Assembly (NCBI GenBank): GCA_003131315.1
Contig: PKUV01000120.1
Coordinates: forward strand, 33,721 to 97,720
DNA length: 64,000 nt
Reading direction: 5' to 3'
DNA from: Acidobacteriaceae bacterium
GTDB lineage: Bacteria; Acidobacteriota; Terriglobia; Terriglobales; Acidobacteriaceae
Part shown: piece by piece, positions 52,921 to 61,261 of the stretch
How positions within the stretch are numbered: position 1 is the stretch's first letter
Layout: every line of letters begins with the position of its first letter
Notes under the pieces: model-generated
The model's database searches: none
What the model saw: only the letters and a program-made list of their open reading frames with translations
What the model was told of the DNA's origin: nothing
Translations under genes and position numbers: made by a program

Positions 52921-53367
52921 CTAACGGCGACACGCGGTGCAGTATCCCCCGACTTCCAGCCGAGCCACAAGAATATGAAAGCGGCATTCCTGCTCCATCT
53001 GACTCTTGAGAGATTCGAATCGCTCGCTCACAAACTCGGTGATCTTGCCACAGCGCAGACAAGCCATGTGAATGTGGTCGCGGCCCAGTTTGCGTTCGTA
53101 GTAGTGGCCTTCACCATTCAGATGCATCAAGTCGAGTTCGTCAATCATACCTTGCCGCTTTAACAATCCCAGTGTCCGGTAGACGGTGCTGCGATCGACA
53201 GAAGGGTCCAACTTCTGTGCCTTGCGCAAGAGTTGACTGGCGTCTAAATGTTTGTTGGCAGTTTCGATCACGCTCAGAATGGCACGGCGCTGATCGGTCA
53301 TGCGGATCCCTCGCTGTGCCAGCAGCGCCTGCAGGCGTCCAGGAATCTCGGTCTCGGGAAACGGCAT
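52921..53367 (-). CDS. fur: Fur-family regulator
   Basis: A 148-residue metal-dependent repressor. The winged helix has MTDQRRAILSVIETANKHLDASQLLRKAQ and STVYRTLGLLKRQGMI. The regulatory part has ERKLGRDHIHMACLRCGKITEF, and the C-terminus ends GGYCTACRR; two CxxC pairs give a structural zinc site. Specificity among Fur, Zur and PerR cannot be settled from sequence, but the neighbouring FeoAB and receptor genes favour iron. A TTGC palindrome before its start and a second in the divergent gap suggest autoregulation. Confidence 0.85.
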   Translation of the reverse strand: MPFPETEIPGRLQALLAQRGIRMTDQRRAILSVIETANKHLDASQLLRKAQKLDPSVDRSTVYRTLGLLKRQGMIDELDLMHLNGEGHYYERKLGRDHIHMACLRCGKITEFVSERFESLKSQMEQECRFHILVARLEVGGYCTACRR

Positions 53368-53387
53368 GGTTCATCCTCGCGCTGTGA

Positions 53388-53497
53388 GTCGCAACTGGTT
53401 GCAATGACGCTGCGACAGAATCTTGCGGCCCGCATTGACAGTCGCGGCTCGGGAACCGTACCCTTAGATTGTAATCGTTGTTGCGACTGAGTTGCAA
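53388..53497. promoter_or_regulatory. TTGCRAC-type palindromes in the fur divergent gap
   Basis: TCGCAACTGGTTGCAA (53389-53404, two-base centre) lies about 30 bp before fur. TTGCGAC-TGA-GTTGCAA (53481-53497) lies about 28 bp before the divergent Cys-rich gene. A third, TTGCGAC-TGT-GTCGTAA, is at 57205-57221 before the TonB receptor. The arms are nearly identical, so these are candidate operators, possibly for the local Fur. Confidence 0.6.
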
Positions 53498-53516
53498 CAC
53501 GAAACTGAAAGAAATC

Positions 53517-53843
53517 ATGGCCAGCGAACCACGCCAGTGTGCGGACGACGTCAGACCGTTTCAGTGCTTCTTCTGTCCGAACGGCTGCGTCTGCCTCCGC
53601 TGGCATCGCACTTTGCTTCTGCATTTCAGCCGGGACGACGTGTCCCGCGCACTGGAGTGTCTGGAAGACCTGCTGAAGCAGCCCACGGGCGCGTTCGTCC
53701 TGGGCGGCGGGCCGTTTTGCGCCTGCCGCGCGGCCGATGGCTTCTGCTATCTGGTGTGTCAGGACCGAGTCGTTCTCCGGCTTTCGGCGGAAAACGCCCG
53801 CGACCTGTATAGCGAACTGGCCTCTGTCCGAGCCCGAGTCTGA
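53517..53843 (+). CDS. Cysteine-rich hypothetical protein
   Basis: A 108-residue soluble protein with a dense N-terminal cysteine set (CADDVRPFQCFFCPNGCVC) then LRWHRTLLLHFSRDDVSRALECLEDLL and GGGPFCACRAADGFCYLVCQDRVVLRLS. The arrangement could hold zinc or an iron-sulfur cluster. It is divergent from fur, with a TTGC palindrome just upstream, so may be iron-responsive. No family recognised. Confidence 0.55.
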   Translation: MASEPRQCADDVRPFQCFFCPNGCVCLRWHRTLLLHFSRDDVSRALECLEDLLKQPTGAFVLGGGPFCACRAADGFCYLVCQDRVVLRLSAENARDLYSELASVRARV

Positions 53844-54030
53844 ACGCCGTCAATCAGTCTCAACGGGAGAAAACAAGGCTGAGTCAGTTGGAAGACTTAA
53901 AGACCGGTTCCAACGCCCGAACCTTTCGCGAAGGGGGGCGTGGGAACCGGGAATCGACAACCTCATGGGCTGACGACTGTAGATACCATACCGTCGGCCG
54001 GCCTGGGAATTCAAGAAAAGGAGCGGGTGA
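53844..54030. other. Gap without a recognised gene
   Basis: About 190 bp between the Cys-rich gene and the outer-membrane protein. An AGGAG sits seven bases before the latter's ATG. No further site was recognised. Confidence 0.4.
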
Positions 54031-55026
54031 ATGGGCGGCAATACATGCATCTTTCGCAGAAGTGTCACTCTTTGCAGCGATCATCCCAGTAGAAGAAAGA
54101 TTTTCAAACTTCGACGATTGGGCGCAGCTTGTTTGCTCTCCGTGCTGATTCTGGCGGTACTCGCTTTGCCCGAAGCGCGGGCTGACGAACCGGTCTTCGG
54201 GTTCAGCTACACGACCGACCTGCTTCCGAAGCACAAGTTTGAACTGGAACAATGGTCCACAACCCGCTTTACGAAGTATCCCGGCGGCAAATTCTGGTTG
54301 CAGGAGAATCGCACGGAGGAGGAATGGGGCTGCAGTGACAAGCTGCAACTATCCCTCTATCAGATCTATGATTCGACCCACGCATTTCACAATGGTCCTT
54401 TCGGGGCGACGACGCCGGCGGAGCAGTTTCAGTACTACAACCCGGGTCCTGACGATCATTTCAGCGCTACTAAGTTCATCGGTGTTTCCGGGGAGGTAAT
54501 CTACCGGCTGACCAGTCCCTACACTCATCACGTCGGCGTGGCGCTCTACACGGAACCCACCGTCGGCGCCGCGTTTTTCGAGTTCGAAAACAGACTCATA
54601 TTTCAGAAAAACTTCAGAGACGACCGCCTCATCTTTGCCGCAAACCTAACCTACGCACCGGAGTTGCGGCGGGTGGCAGACCCTTCGAACCCATCGAAGA
54701 AGAGCATCCAGGAAGAAACAGACGCGAATATCAGTCTGGGTGCGTCGTACCGCTTCAGGAGGAATTGGTCGGGCGCGTTTGAAATCTTCAACGAGCGCGA
54801 ATTCAACAGCTACAACTTCACGCAGGAATCCAACAGCGGCTACTACCTGGGGCCGGCCGTCCACTACGGGGGAAAGAATTTCTTCGTTACCGCGGGGTTC
54901 TACGAGCAAATGCCCTGGGCAAGCCCGCATGTGGCCACCGTACCGGGCGGTATCGTGGGCGGGCGAATCGTTGACAACGATTTTGAGAAGTATCGCGTCC
55001 GCGTGAAAGTCGGCTGGTACTTCTGA
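54031..55026 (+). CDS. Outer-membrane beta-barrel-like protein (DUF6662-type)
   Basis: A 331-residue exported protein. A signal helix (LGAACLLSVLILAVLALPEARA) precedes FGFSYTTDLLPKHKFELEQWSTTRF, followed by alternating strands such as HVGVALYTEPTVGAAFFEFENRLIF and GYYLGPAVHYGGKNFFVTAGFY, ending with a C-terminal aromatic GWYF as expected of outer-membrane barrels. It leads the FMN-binding/ApbE/membrane-protein run. It may be a porin or scaffold; function unproven. AGGAG lies seven bases before the start. Confidence 0.65.
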   Translation: MGGNTCIFRRSVTLCSDHPSRRKIFKLRRLGAACLLSVLILAVLALPEARADEPVFGFSYTTDLLPKHKFELEQWSTTRFTKYPGGKFWLQENRTEEEWGCSDKLQLSLYQIYDSTHAFHNGPFGATTPAEQFQYYNPGPDDHFSATKFIGVSGEVIYRLTSPYTHHVGVALYTEPTVGAAFFEFENRLIFQKNFRDDRLIFAANLTYAPELRRVADPSNPSKKSIQEETDANISLGASYRFRRNWSGAFEIFNEREFNSYNFTQESNSGYYLGPAVHYGGKNFFVTAGFYEQMPWASPHVATVPGGIVGGRIVDNDFEKYRVRVKVGWYF

Positions 55027-55034
55027 GGCAGAGC

Positions 55035-55568
55035 ATGAAAGCGAAACTCATTTTTATCCCACTCGCGGGTATCGTGATCGCTGGCGGACCAGCCTACGCT
55101 ACCGTGTTCCTCTCGGTGGAGCAGGCGCAATCGGTCCTGTTCCCTGGAGCAACGTTTCAGCCCGACACACGCATGCTTACCGATGAGCAGGTCAAGGCCA
55201 TTGAGCGCGCGTCGGGTGTCAATGTTCGTAGCAAGCAGATGAAAGTCTGGCGGGTCTCCACCGGTGGCTGGTTCATCGTCGACGAGGTGGTAGGCAAGCA
55301 CGAGTACATTCCCTTCGCGTTGGGCCTGGATGATCGAGGCGCAGTGAAGGGGGTAGAGGTCTTGGAGTACCGGGAAGCCTACGGGGACCAGATTCGCAAT
55401 CCGGAATGGCGCAAGCAGTTTTTAGACAAAGGACCGGACACGAAGCTTCAACTCGGCAAGAACATCCACAACATATCCGGAGCGACTCTCTCCTGCAAAC
55501 ATATAACCGATGGGGTGCAACGCCTTTTGGCAACCTATGAACTCGTACTCAAACAGTCTGAGCGTTGA
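55035..55568 (+). CDS. Flavinylated FMN-binding domain protein
   Basis: A 177-residue exported protein with signal peptide (LIFIPLAGIVIAGGPAYA) and an FMN-binding domain ending in NISGATLSCKHITDGV. The motif S-G-A-T-x-S contains the Thr (about residue 151) that ApbE modifies covalently with FMN. It should be a periplasmic one-electron carrier. It starts eight bases after the outer-membrane gene and overlaps apbE, encoding its own maturation enzyme next door. Confidence 0.9.
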   Translation: MKAKLIFIPLAGIVIAGGPAYATVFLSVEQAQSVLFPGATFQPDTRMLTDEQVKAIERASGVNVRSKQMKVWRVSTGGWFIVDEVVGKHEYIPFALGLDDRGAVKGVEVLEYREAYGDQIRNPEWRKQFLDKGPDTKLQLGKNIHNISGATLSCKHITDGVQRLLATYELVLKQSER

Positions 55569-56439
55569 ACGAGCGCAGCCGTGGCTGGGTACGCTCGTCA
55601 GCATTCGGATCGAGGGGCTTCCGGTCCCGCAAGCACACCGCGCAATCGATGCCGCATTCAAGGAAATAGCGGTGGTTCATCGCAGGATGAGCTTTCACGA
55701 TGCGGACAGCGACGTCGGCCAGCTCAACCGGAACAGGACTCGCCGGCCGGTGACCGTGCACCCCTACACGTTTGAGGTGCTGCAGTGGGCGATGAGGTTG
55801 TCCAGTTTCTCCAACGGCTGTTTCGATATTTCTGTGGCTGCGGAGCTGGTGGACTGGCAACTCCTGCCTCGCCCTGCTGGCGCGGAGCATGTCCCGCGCG
55901 GTTCATGGCGGGACATTGAACTGCTGCCCGATTGCCAGGTCGTATTTCATCGGCCCCTGTGGATCGACCTAGGTGGGATCGCCAAGGGCTTTGCCGTAGA
56001 TCGTGCCACGGAGCGCCTGCGCGCCTGCGGCGCGTTGCACACCGTCGTCAATGCTGGTGGAGACATTCGGGTACAGGGAAAGAGTGCGGCGATGATTCGC
56101 TTGGGGGCAGAATCGTCAACGCATGCGATGCCTGTGCTTGAACTGGCCGATGGCAGCGTGGCTGGCAGCAGCAGTCAACGGCAGTGGCGCTGCGATGCCG
56201 GACTCCCGTGCAGTCCTCATGTCGATGGCATTCAGCGTTCACCTGCGCCCACAGACCGTTTTGTTTGCGTCGTGGCAAAACAATGCGTTGTGGCCGATGC
56301 CTTGACGAAGGTTGTTATGGCGCAGGGCCAGGATAGCGTCCGGACTCTGCGGCAGTTTGGAGCATCGGCCCATCTGTACGCTTCGCCAGGTGTATGGCGC
56401 CACCTTGAGCCTGACGAGAGGGGAGCGGAAACAGAGTGA
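55537..56439 (+). CDS. apbE: FAD:protein FMN transferase ApbE
   Basis: A 300-residue enzyme that moves FMN from FAD to a Thr/Ser of target proteins. Features are LGTLVSIRIEGL, MSFHDADSDVGQLNR, FDISVAAEL, WIDLGGIAKGFAVDRATERL and NAGGDIRVQGK, all ApbE family blocks. No clear signal peptide or lipobox is seen, so its location is uncertain. It overlaps the FMN-binding gene by 32 bp (ATG 55537) and the next gene by four. Confidence 0.92.
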   Translation: MNSYSNSLSVERAQPWLGTLVSIRIEGLPVPQAHRAIDAAFKEIAVVHRRMSFHDADSDVGQLNRNRTRRPVTVHPYTFEVLQWAMRLSSFSNGCFDISVAAELVDWQLLPRPAGAEHVPRGSWRDIELLPDCQVVFHRPLWIDLGGIAKGFAVDRATERLRACGALHTVVNAGGDIRVQGKSAAMIRLGAESSTHAMPVLELADGSVAGSSSQRQWRCDAGLPCSPHVDGIQRSPAPTDRFVCVVAKQCVVADALTKVVMAQGQDSVRTLRQFGASAHLYASPGVWRHLEPDERGAETE

Positions 56440-57005
56440 ATGCTTCGTCTAAGAAGCCGGGAAGGCTGGGACATTCCAGGCGGATTGCTCTCTACACAAT
56501 CGGTATCGGAGTTTGGCTCTCCGGCGGGCTGTGGCTGGTCTTTCACTATTTCCTGGTCAAAGAGGGGGAATTCGGTCCGACGGCAAATCCCCTCGAACCG
56601 TGGTGGTTGAAGCTGCATGGGGCATTCGCGTTTGCTGCTATATGGATATTCGGCCTCATGTGGGGCGTGCATATCACCGACGCATGGCCGCACAAGCACT
56701 GGCGGTGGTCGGGCGGCGTGCTGGCTGGCGTCTTTGCCTTCCTGATCGTGAGCGGTTACCTGCTCTACTACGCGGGGGATGACAGGGTTCGTCCCATTGT
56801 GTCCGTACTTCATTGGGGGATAGGCTTGGCGTGCCCGATCTTCTTTGTTGCCCACCGCCTCCATCTTAAGAAGTATCGGTACCGACAGCCGATGCTTTCA
56901 GCGCCGGCTTCCTTCATGGCCCAAACTGTCCGAGCCGACGCCCTGGCAGATGGTAGCGCTCCTGTTGCTCAACGTCATGCCAGCGACGCCGAGGACTCCC
57001 GCTGA
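56436..57005 (+). CDS. Four-helix membrane cytochrome-b-like protein
   Basis: A 189-residue membrane protein with four helices (about residues 17-40, 60-82, 92-115, 122-143). Histidines lie in or next to helices (VFHYFLV, KLHGAFAFAAIWIFGLMWGVHI, VLHWGIGLACPIFFVAHRLH), the pattern of diheme b-type quinol-linked proteins such as DUF4405 members. It could pass electrons from quinol to the flavinylated periplasmic protein. GTG 56436 overlaps the apbE stop (GTGA). Heme is inferred. Confidence 0.65.
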   Translation: MNASSKKPGRLGHSRRIALYTIGIGVWLSGGLWLVFHYFLVKEGEFGPTANPLEPWWLKLHGAFAFAAIWIFGLMWGVHITDAWPHKHWRWSGGVLAGVFAFLIVSGYLLYYAGDDRVRPIVSVLHWGIGLACPIFFVAHRLHLKKYRYRQPMLSAPASFMAQTVRADALADGSAPVAQRHASDAEDSR

Positions 57006-57096
57006 TGATCCGGCCCTGGGGAGGACGACCGTTCAGGTCGATTGGATGTAACTCGAAGTGGGAAAGCGACGGACTCTACGCACGGCCCTCACAACA

Positions 57097-57221
57097 GGCT
57101 GTGATTTTGGTCACAGCCTTTCTCGGAGCGATTTGCGATTATGAAAATGAAATTCAGTTTCAACTAGAGTCGCGGCAGCCGCGATTTTATTTTTGGGTCA
57201 TCTGTTGCGACTGTGTCGTAA
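57097..57221. promoter_or_regulatory. Receptor promoter with Crp-like, Fur-box-like and TTGC palindromes
   Basis: Three operators lie in line. TGTGATTTTGGTCACA (57100-57115), within a longer GGCTGTGA/TCACAGCC palindrome, fits the Crp type. GAAAATGAAATTCAGTTTC (57143-57161) matches the E. coli Fur box at 14 of 19 positions. TTGCGACTGTGTCGTAA (57205-57221) resembles the fur-promoter palindrome. Both iron and anaerobic/NO signals may therefore control the receptor-feo genes. Confidence 0.6.
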
Positions 57222-57246
57222 CTAGTACAAAGACCGGAGGCGAGAG

Positions 57247-60200
57247 ATGAACCGGGATCAACAAACTTTCAAGGTTTCGCCATATAGATTACTCATCCTC
57301 ATAACTTCTTCGGCCGCGGTTCTCCTCATCATCTTATGTGGCTCGGGATGGGCGCAGATGGCGAGCATCTCCGGCACCGTCGTTGACCCTACCGGCGCCG
57401 TTGTCGCTGGCGCAACCGTCACAGTTCAGAACTCGGACGCCGGTCAGCACCAGAAGGGCACTACCGGCGATAATGGCTCGTTTAGTTTTCCCGCGCTTGC
57501 TCCCGGTCACTACCAGCTGCGAATCGATGCTTCCGGATTCAAGCCATACCTTCAGACCGGCATGGATCTCGGCGCGTCGGCTGCGCGCAAAGTGGACGTT
57601 GCGCTAGAGCTGAAGTCCGAAGCAACAACGGTCGAGGTCAGCGCTGACAGCGTCCAGATCGATATCTCAACCACCCAAATGGGCGAGACCATCGCCGCTA
57701 ACAAGATGACCAGCGTCCCCTTGAACGGGCGAAGCTTTACCGATCTGATGGCCATTCAACCTGGCATCGTTCCCACCAGTTCGCAGCAGCCCAATGCCGT
57801 GGTCATGAGCGGCGTCACCAGCACATCCCCGTCCGGCGATCTGAACGCGGGAAACACGTCCATCAGCGGTCAGCGGGAAACCGCGAATGGGTTCCGCGTT
57901 AACGGCAGTGATGTGGAAGAGGACGTGAACATGGGAACCGCCATTGTTCCCAATCTCGATTCGATCCAGGAATTGCGCCTTCTGACGAGCAGTTTCGATG
58001 CCGAATACGGCAACTACAGCGGTGGGCAGATTCTCGTTATCACCAAGTCCGGCGCCAATCAATTCCACGGGGACGGATTCGAGTTTTTGCGCAATACCAA
58101 CCTTGACGCGCGGAACTACTTCTCTGCCCAGCGTGCGAAGTTCGAACAGAATCAGTTTGGGGGAACACTCGGCGGGCCGCTCCATGAAGATCGAGTTTTC
58201 TTCTTTGCCGACTATCAAGGCACTCGCCTGAATCAGGGCGTAGACACGGGCCGGATTTCGGTGCCGTCAATGCAGGAACGCACGACAGGCAACTTCTCGG
58301 ACCTAGTGGATAATTCCAACGGCTTCAATCCGCTCGGTTTCTGCGGCGCCATGCAAGCGCCTGGCGCAACACAAACGCTTGAGATTCCCTGCACTGTAAG
58401 CGGGTCGAACATTGCAACAATGCTGTCCCGGAAATTGCCATACGCGGTCCAGAGCGGCGAGGCGTATTACTTCAGCGGACCCACGCAGCAGAATCCCAAA
58501 GGTGGACCCTGTGTTAGCAACGACCCGGTGAGCGGATGCGTTTTTCCGAACGCCACAGTCCCTATGAGCGCATGGGTCGCACCCGGCACGAATTTGCTGC
58601 CGTACATTCCCAAACCCAATCAGGCGGGAAATGTGTTTTCTACCTCGGCCTACAACGAGACCCTTCGCGATGACAAAGGAGCGATCAGAATCGACGCCAA
58701 CACGCGCTGGGGATCCGTTGCCGCGTACTACTTCCTGGACGATTACGCCCTGAACAATCCGTACCCGACAGGTCAGGGAGGGGCCAATGTTCCGGGCTTC
58801 AACGCCATGACGCTGGGCCGGGCGCAGTTGCTGAGTCTCGGCATCACCAAGGCGTTTGGGGCGAATGCGGTCAATGAATTGCATTTCAGCTACATGCGCG
58901 ATGCGAACAACGCAGGACGCCCGGTAGGTGGCGTAGGGCCGAGTTTGGCTTCCCAAGGATTTGTTGGGATCGTTCCGCTGGCTCCTGGGATTGAAGGCAT
59001 CGAGAACGTTTCGTTCAACGACTTCACCTTCGGCGTGGACACCACAGGACTAACGCAGGTCAACAATACATTCCAGTGGATGGAAAACTATTCCAGGACC
59101 ATCGGCAAACACACAATCAAGGTTGGCGGAGAATTCCACGTGGACCAGATAGACACTAACCCCGATCCCGTTTTTAATGGCGCTTTCGTGTTCCAGGGGA
59201 CCGAAACGGGCGCGGACTTGGCGGACTTTCTGCTTGGGATCGCGAGCAGCTACAACCAGGCCGATTCCCAGCGGTTCTACAACCGCAACAGGTATGAGGG
59301 CCTGTTCGCCCAGGATAGCTGGCGCATCAGGCACAATCTCACGCTGAACTACGGTTTGCGTTGGGACGTGATCTCGCCTTGGTCCGAGAAGTACAACCAG
59401 CTTCAGACCTTGGTTCTCGGCGAGCAATCCCGCGTTTACCCAGGAGCGCCGGCCGGGCTCGTCTTCCCCGGCGATACTGGCGTCCCGCGAACTCTTGCTC
59501 CGACGAAATACGACAACTTCGCGCCGCGCATTGGCTTTTCCTACTCTCCGGATCGGCAGAACGGCTGGCTCGCGAAGATCTTCGGCGGACCGGGTAAGAC
59601 CAGCATTCGCGCTGGCTATGGTCTTTTCTACACGGCATTCGAAGGCTTGTCCGCGGGCATCATGAGCGCTAACCCGCCCTACGGCTACGACTACACCAGT
59701 CTTGCCCCGCCATTGTTTGCCACACCTTTCGTCACGGCAGCAAGCGGCCGGAACGTCGGCCAGCGCTTCCCGTTAACGTTTCCCTCGTTTGGAGCATCGC
59801 CGAGTCATCCAGATTCGAGTGTCAACTGGTCGCAATACCTCCCGATCACTGGCGTGCCGGCCTTCTTCCACCGGAATGTGCCGCCTTACTCCGAGAGCTA
59901 CATGCTTTCACTCCAACGGGAAATTGCCCCGAAGACCCTCCTCAGCGTCAGTTATGTCGGTACGCAGGCTCATCACCTGCTTGTGCTGACTTCGGCGAAT
60001 CCAGGCAATCCCGCGTTGTGCTTGAGCCTCAGTCAAACGAATCAGGTCATGCCGGGCTCACCGACCTGCGGGCCATTTGGCGAAAGCGGCACCTACACCA
60101 CGCCTGCGGGCGCAGTCATTCAAGGAACGCGAGCACCCTTCAGCTCTCAGTTCGCCGCCATCACTTACCAGAAAACCATCGCGAATTCGAACTACAACGC

Positions 60201-60903
60201 GCTTCAGGTCAATCTCCGTCACAGCTCCGAACGACTGGAGTTCATGGTTGGCTACACGTACAGCAAGTCCCTTGACCAATCTTCCAGTTTGGCTGAAGCA
60301 GTCAATCCGCTCGATCCACAGTTAAGCAGGGCCCTTTCTGCTTTTGATATGCGTGACAATTTTGTGGCGAGCTACAGGTACCGGCTGCCGGTCAGCAATC
60401 TCTTCCGACACCAGCACGGTTGGACTGAAGGGTGGGCCCTCTCTGGCTTGACCCGGTTCACCACCGGGTTTCCTGTGACCCTTTACAACAACACCGACCG
60501 ATCGTTGCTCGGGACCATACCAAACGGTATCAACAACAACGGCGTCGACACGCCGAACTTCACCTCTGGCAACCTCGAAATCAATACCAACCCGCGTAAC
60601 GGAAACCCTGCCTTCAACGCCTCGCTTTTCACCCTCCCGGCACTGCGGCAGGTCGGCACTGCGCCAAGGCGTTTCTTCGGCGGGCCAGGAATCGACAATT
60701 TTGACATCGCACTCGAAAAGGACGTAAGGCTGTCCGAGTCCAGATCGCTAGAATTCCGGCTGGAGGCCTTCAATGTCTTCAACCATGCGCAGTTCTACGG
60801 GCCCGCGGCAGTCAATGGCAACATCAGCAGTGCCAATTTCGGTCAGGTAGTGAGTGCAGCGCCTCCGCGACTCGTTCAATTGGCTGCCAAATTCTCTTTC
60901 TAA
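57247..60903 (+). CDS. TonB-dependent receptor with carboxypeptidase-regulatory domain (Oar-like)
   Basis: A 1218-residue outer-membrane protein. After a signal segment (LLILITSSAAVLLIILCGSGWA) comes a carboxypeptidase-regulatory beta domain (SISGTVVDPTGAVVAGATVTVQN), then plug-like motifs (VPLNGRSFTDLMAIQPG, VNGSDVEEDVNMGTAIVPNLDSIQELRL) and a long barrel ending RLVQLAAKFSF. This Oar type is expanded in Acidobacteriota and usually has unknown substrates. With Fur, FeoA and FeoB beside it, iron chelates are a plausible cargo. Intact; its promoter holds three operator candidates. Confidence 0.85.
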   Translation: MNRDQQTFKVSPYRLLILITSSAAVLLIILCGSGWAQMASISGTVVDPTGAVVAGATVTVQNSDAGQHQKGTTGDNGSFSFPALAPGHYQLRIDASGFKPYLQTGMDLGASAARKVDVALELKSEATTVEVSADSVQIDISTTQMGETIAANKMTSVPLNGRSFTDLMAIQPGIVPTSSQQPNAVVMSGVTSTSPSGDLNAGNTSISGQRETANGFRVNGSDVEEDVNMGTAIVPNLDSIQELRLLTSSFDAEYGNYSGGQILVITKSGANQFHGDGFEFLRNTNLDARNYFSAQRAKFEQNQFGGTLGGPLHEDRVFFFADYQGTRLNQGVDTGRISVPSMQERTTGNFSDLVDNSNGFNPLGFCGAMQAPGATQTLEIPCTVSGSNIATMLSRKLPYAVQSGEAYYFSGPTQQNPKGGPCVSNDPVSGCVFPNATVPMSAWVAPGTNLLPYIPKPNQAGNVFSTSAYNETLRDDKGAIRIDANTRWGSVAAYYFLDDYALNNPYPTGQGGANVPGFNAMTLGRAQLLSLGITKAFGANAVNELHFSYMRDANNAGRPVGGVGPSLASQGFVGIVPLAPGIEGIENVSFNDFTFGVDTTGLTQVNNTFQWMENYSRTIGKHTIKVGGEFHVDQIDTNPDPVFNGAFVFQGTETGADLADFLLGIASSYNQADSQRFYNRNRYEGLFAQDSWRIRHNLTLNYGLRWDVISPWSEKYNQLQTLVLGEQSRVYPGAPAGLVFPGDTGVPRTLAPTKYDNFAPRIGFSYSPDRQNGWLAKIFGGPGKTSIRAGYGLFYTAFEGLSAGIMSANPPYGYDYTSLAPPLFATPFVTAASGRNVGQRFPLTFPSFGASPSHPDSSVNWSQYLPITGVPAFFHRNVPPYSESYMLSLQREIAPKTLLSVSYVGTQAHHLLVLTSANPGNPALCLSLSQTNQVMPGSPTCGPFGESGTYTTPAGAVIQGTRAPFSSQFAAITYQKTIANSNYNALQVNLRHSSERLEFMVGYTYSKSLDQSSSLAEAVNPLDPQLSRALSAFDMRDNFVASYRYRLPVSNLFRHQHGWTEGWALSGLTRFTTGFPVTLYNNTDRSLLGTIPNGINNNGVDTPNFTSGNLEINTNPRNGNPAFNASLFTLPALRQVGTAPRRFFGGPGIDNFDIALEKDVRLSESRSLEFRLEAFNVFNHAQFYGPAAVNGNISSANFGQVVSAAPPRLVQLAAKFSF

Positions 60904-60982
60904 AGTGTCGTGGTCGCGTGGCCACGTCGCAGATCTTCCTGGGGCGCCAGCCGTCCTTTGCACAAATGGAGACTGAAAGCGA

Positions 60983-61261
60983 ATGGAGCTAGAAATGACC
61001 TATCCGTGCGTCGCGCTCATCGATCTCGAAGTCGGGGAAGCAGGCACTATCGACCATATCTCCTTGCCTCCCGCCGATCAGCAGTTCCTGATGCGTATCG
61101 GTTTTGTTCCGGGCGCGCAGGTCAGATACTCCCGTCGCGCGCCCTTGGGCGACCCAGGTGTGTATTCGGTTGACGGAACCGAAATTGCGCTGCGGGCGGA
61201 GACCGCGAGTTACATCTTCGTTCAGCGAGGGTACCGTTCCGGATTGGGTGATTTGCCGTGA
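60983..61261 (+). CDS. feoA: Ferrous iron transport protein FeoA
   Basis: A 92-residue SH3-like cytoplasmic protein that supports FeoB: GEAGTIDHISLPPADQQFLMRIGFVPGAQVRYSRRAPLGDPGVYSVDGTEIALRAETASYIFV. The L-x-x-x-G-F/V-P-G-x-V block is the family signature. The start is ATG 60983; an internal Met is possible. It overlaps feoB by GTGA, so they are one operon, 80 bp after the receptor. Confidence 0.92.
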   Translation: MELEMTYPCVALIDLEVGEAGTIDHISLPPADQQFLMRIGFVPGAQVRYSRRAPLGDPGVYSVDGTEIALRAETASYIFVQRGYRSGLGDLP

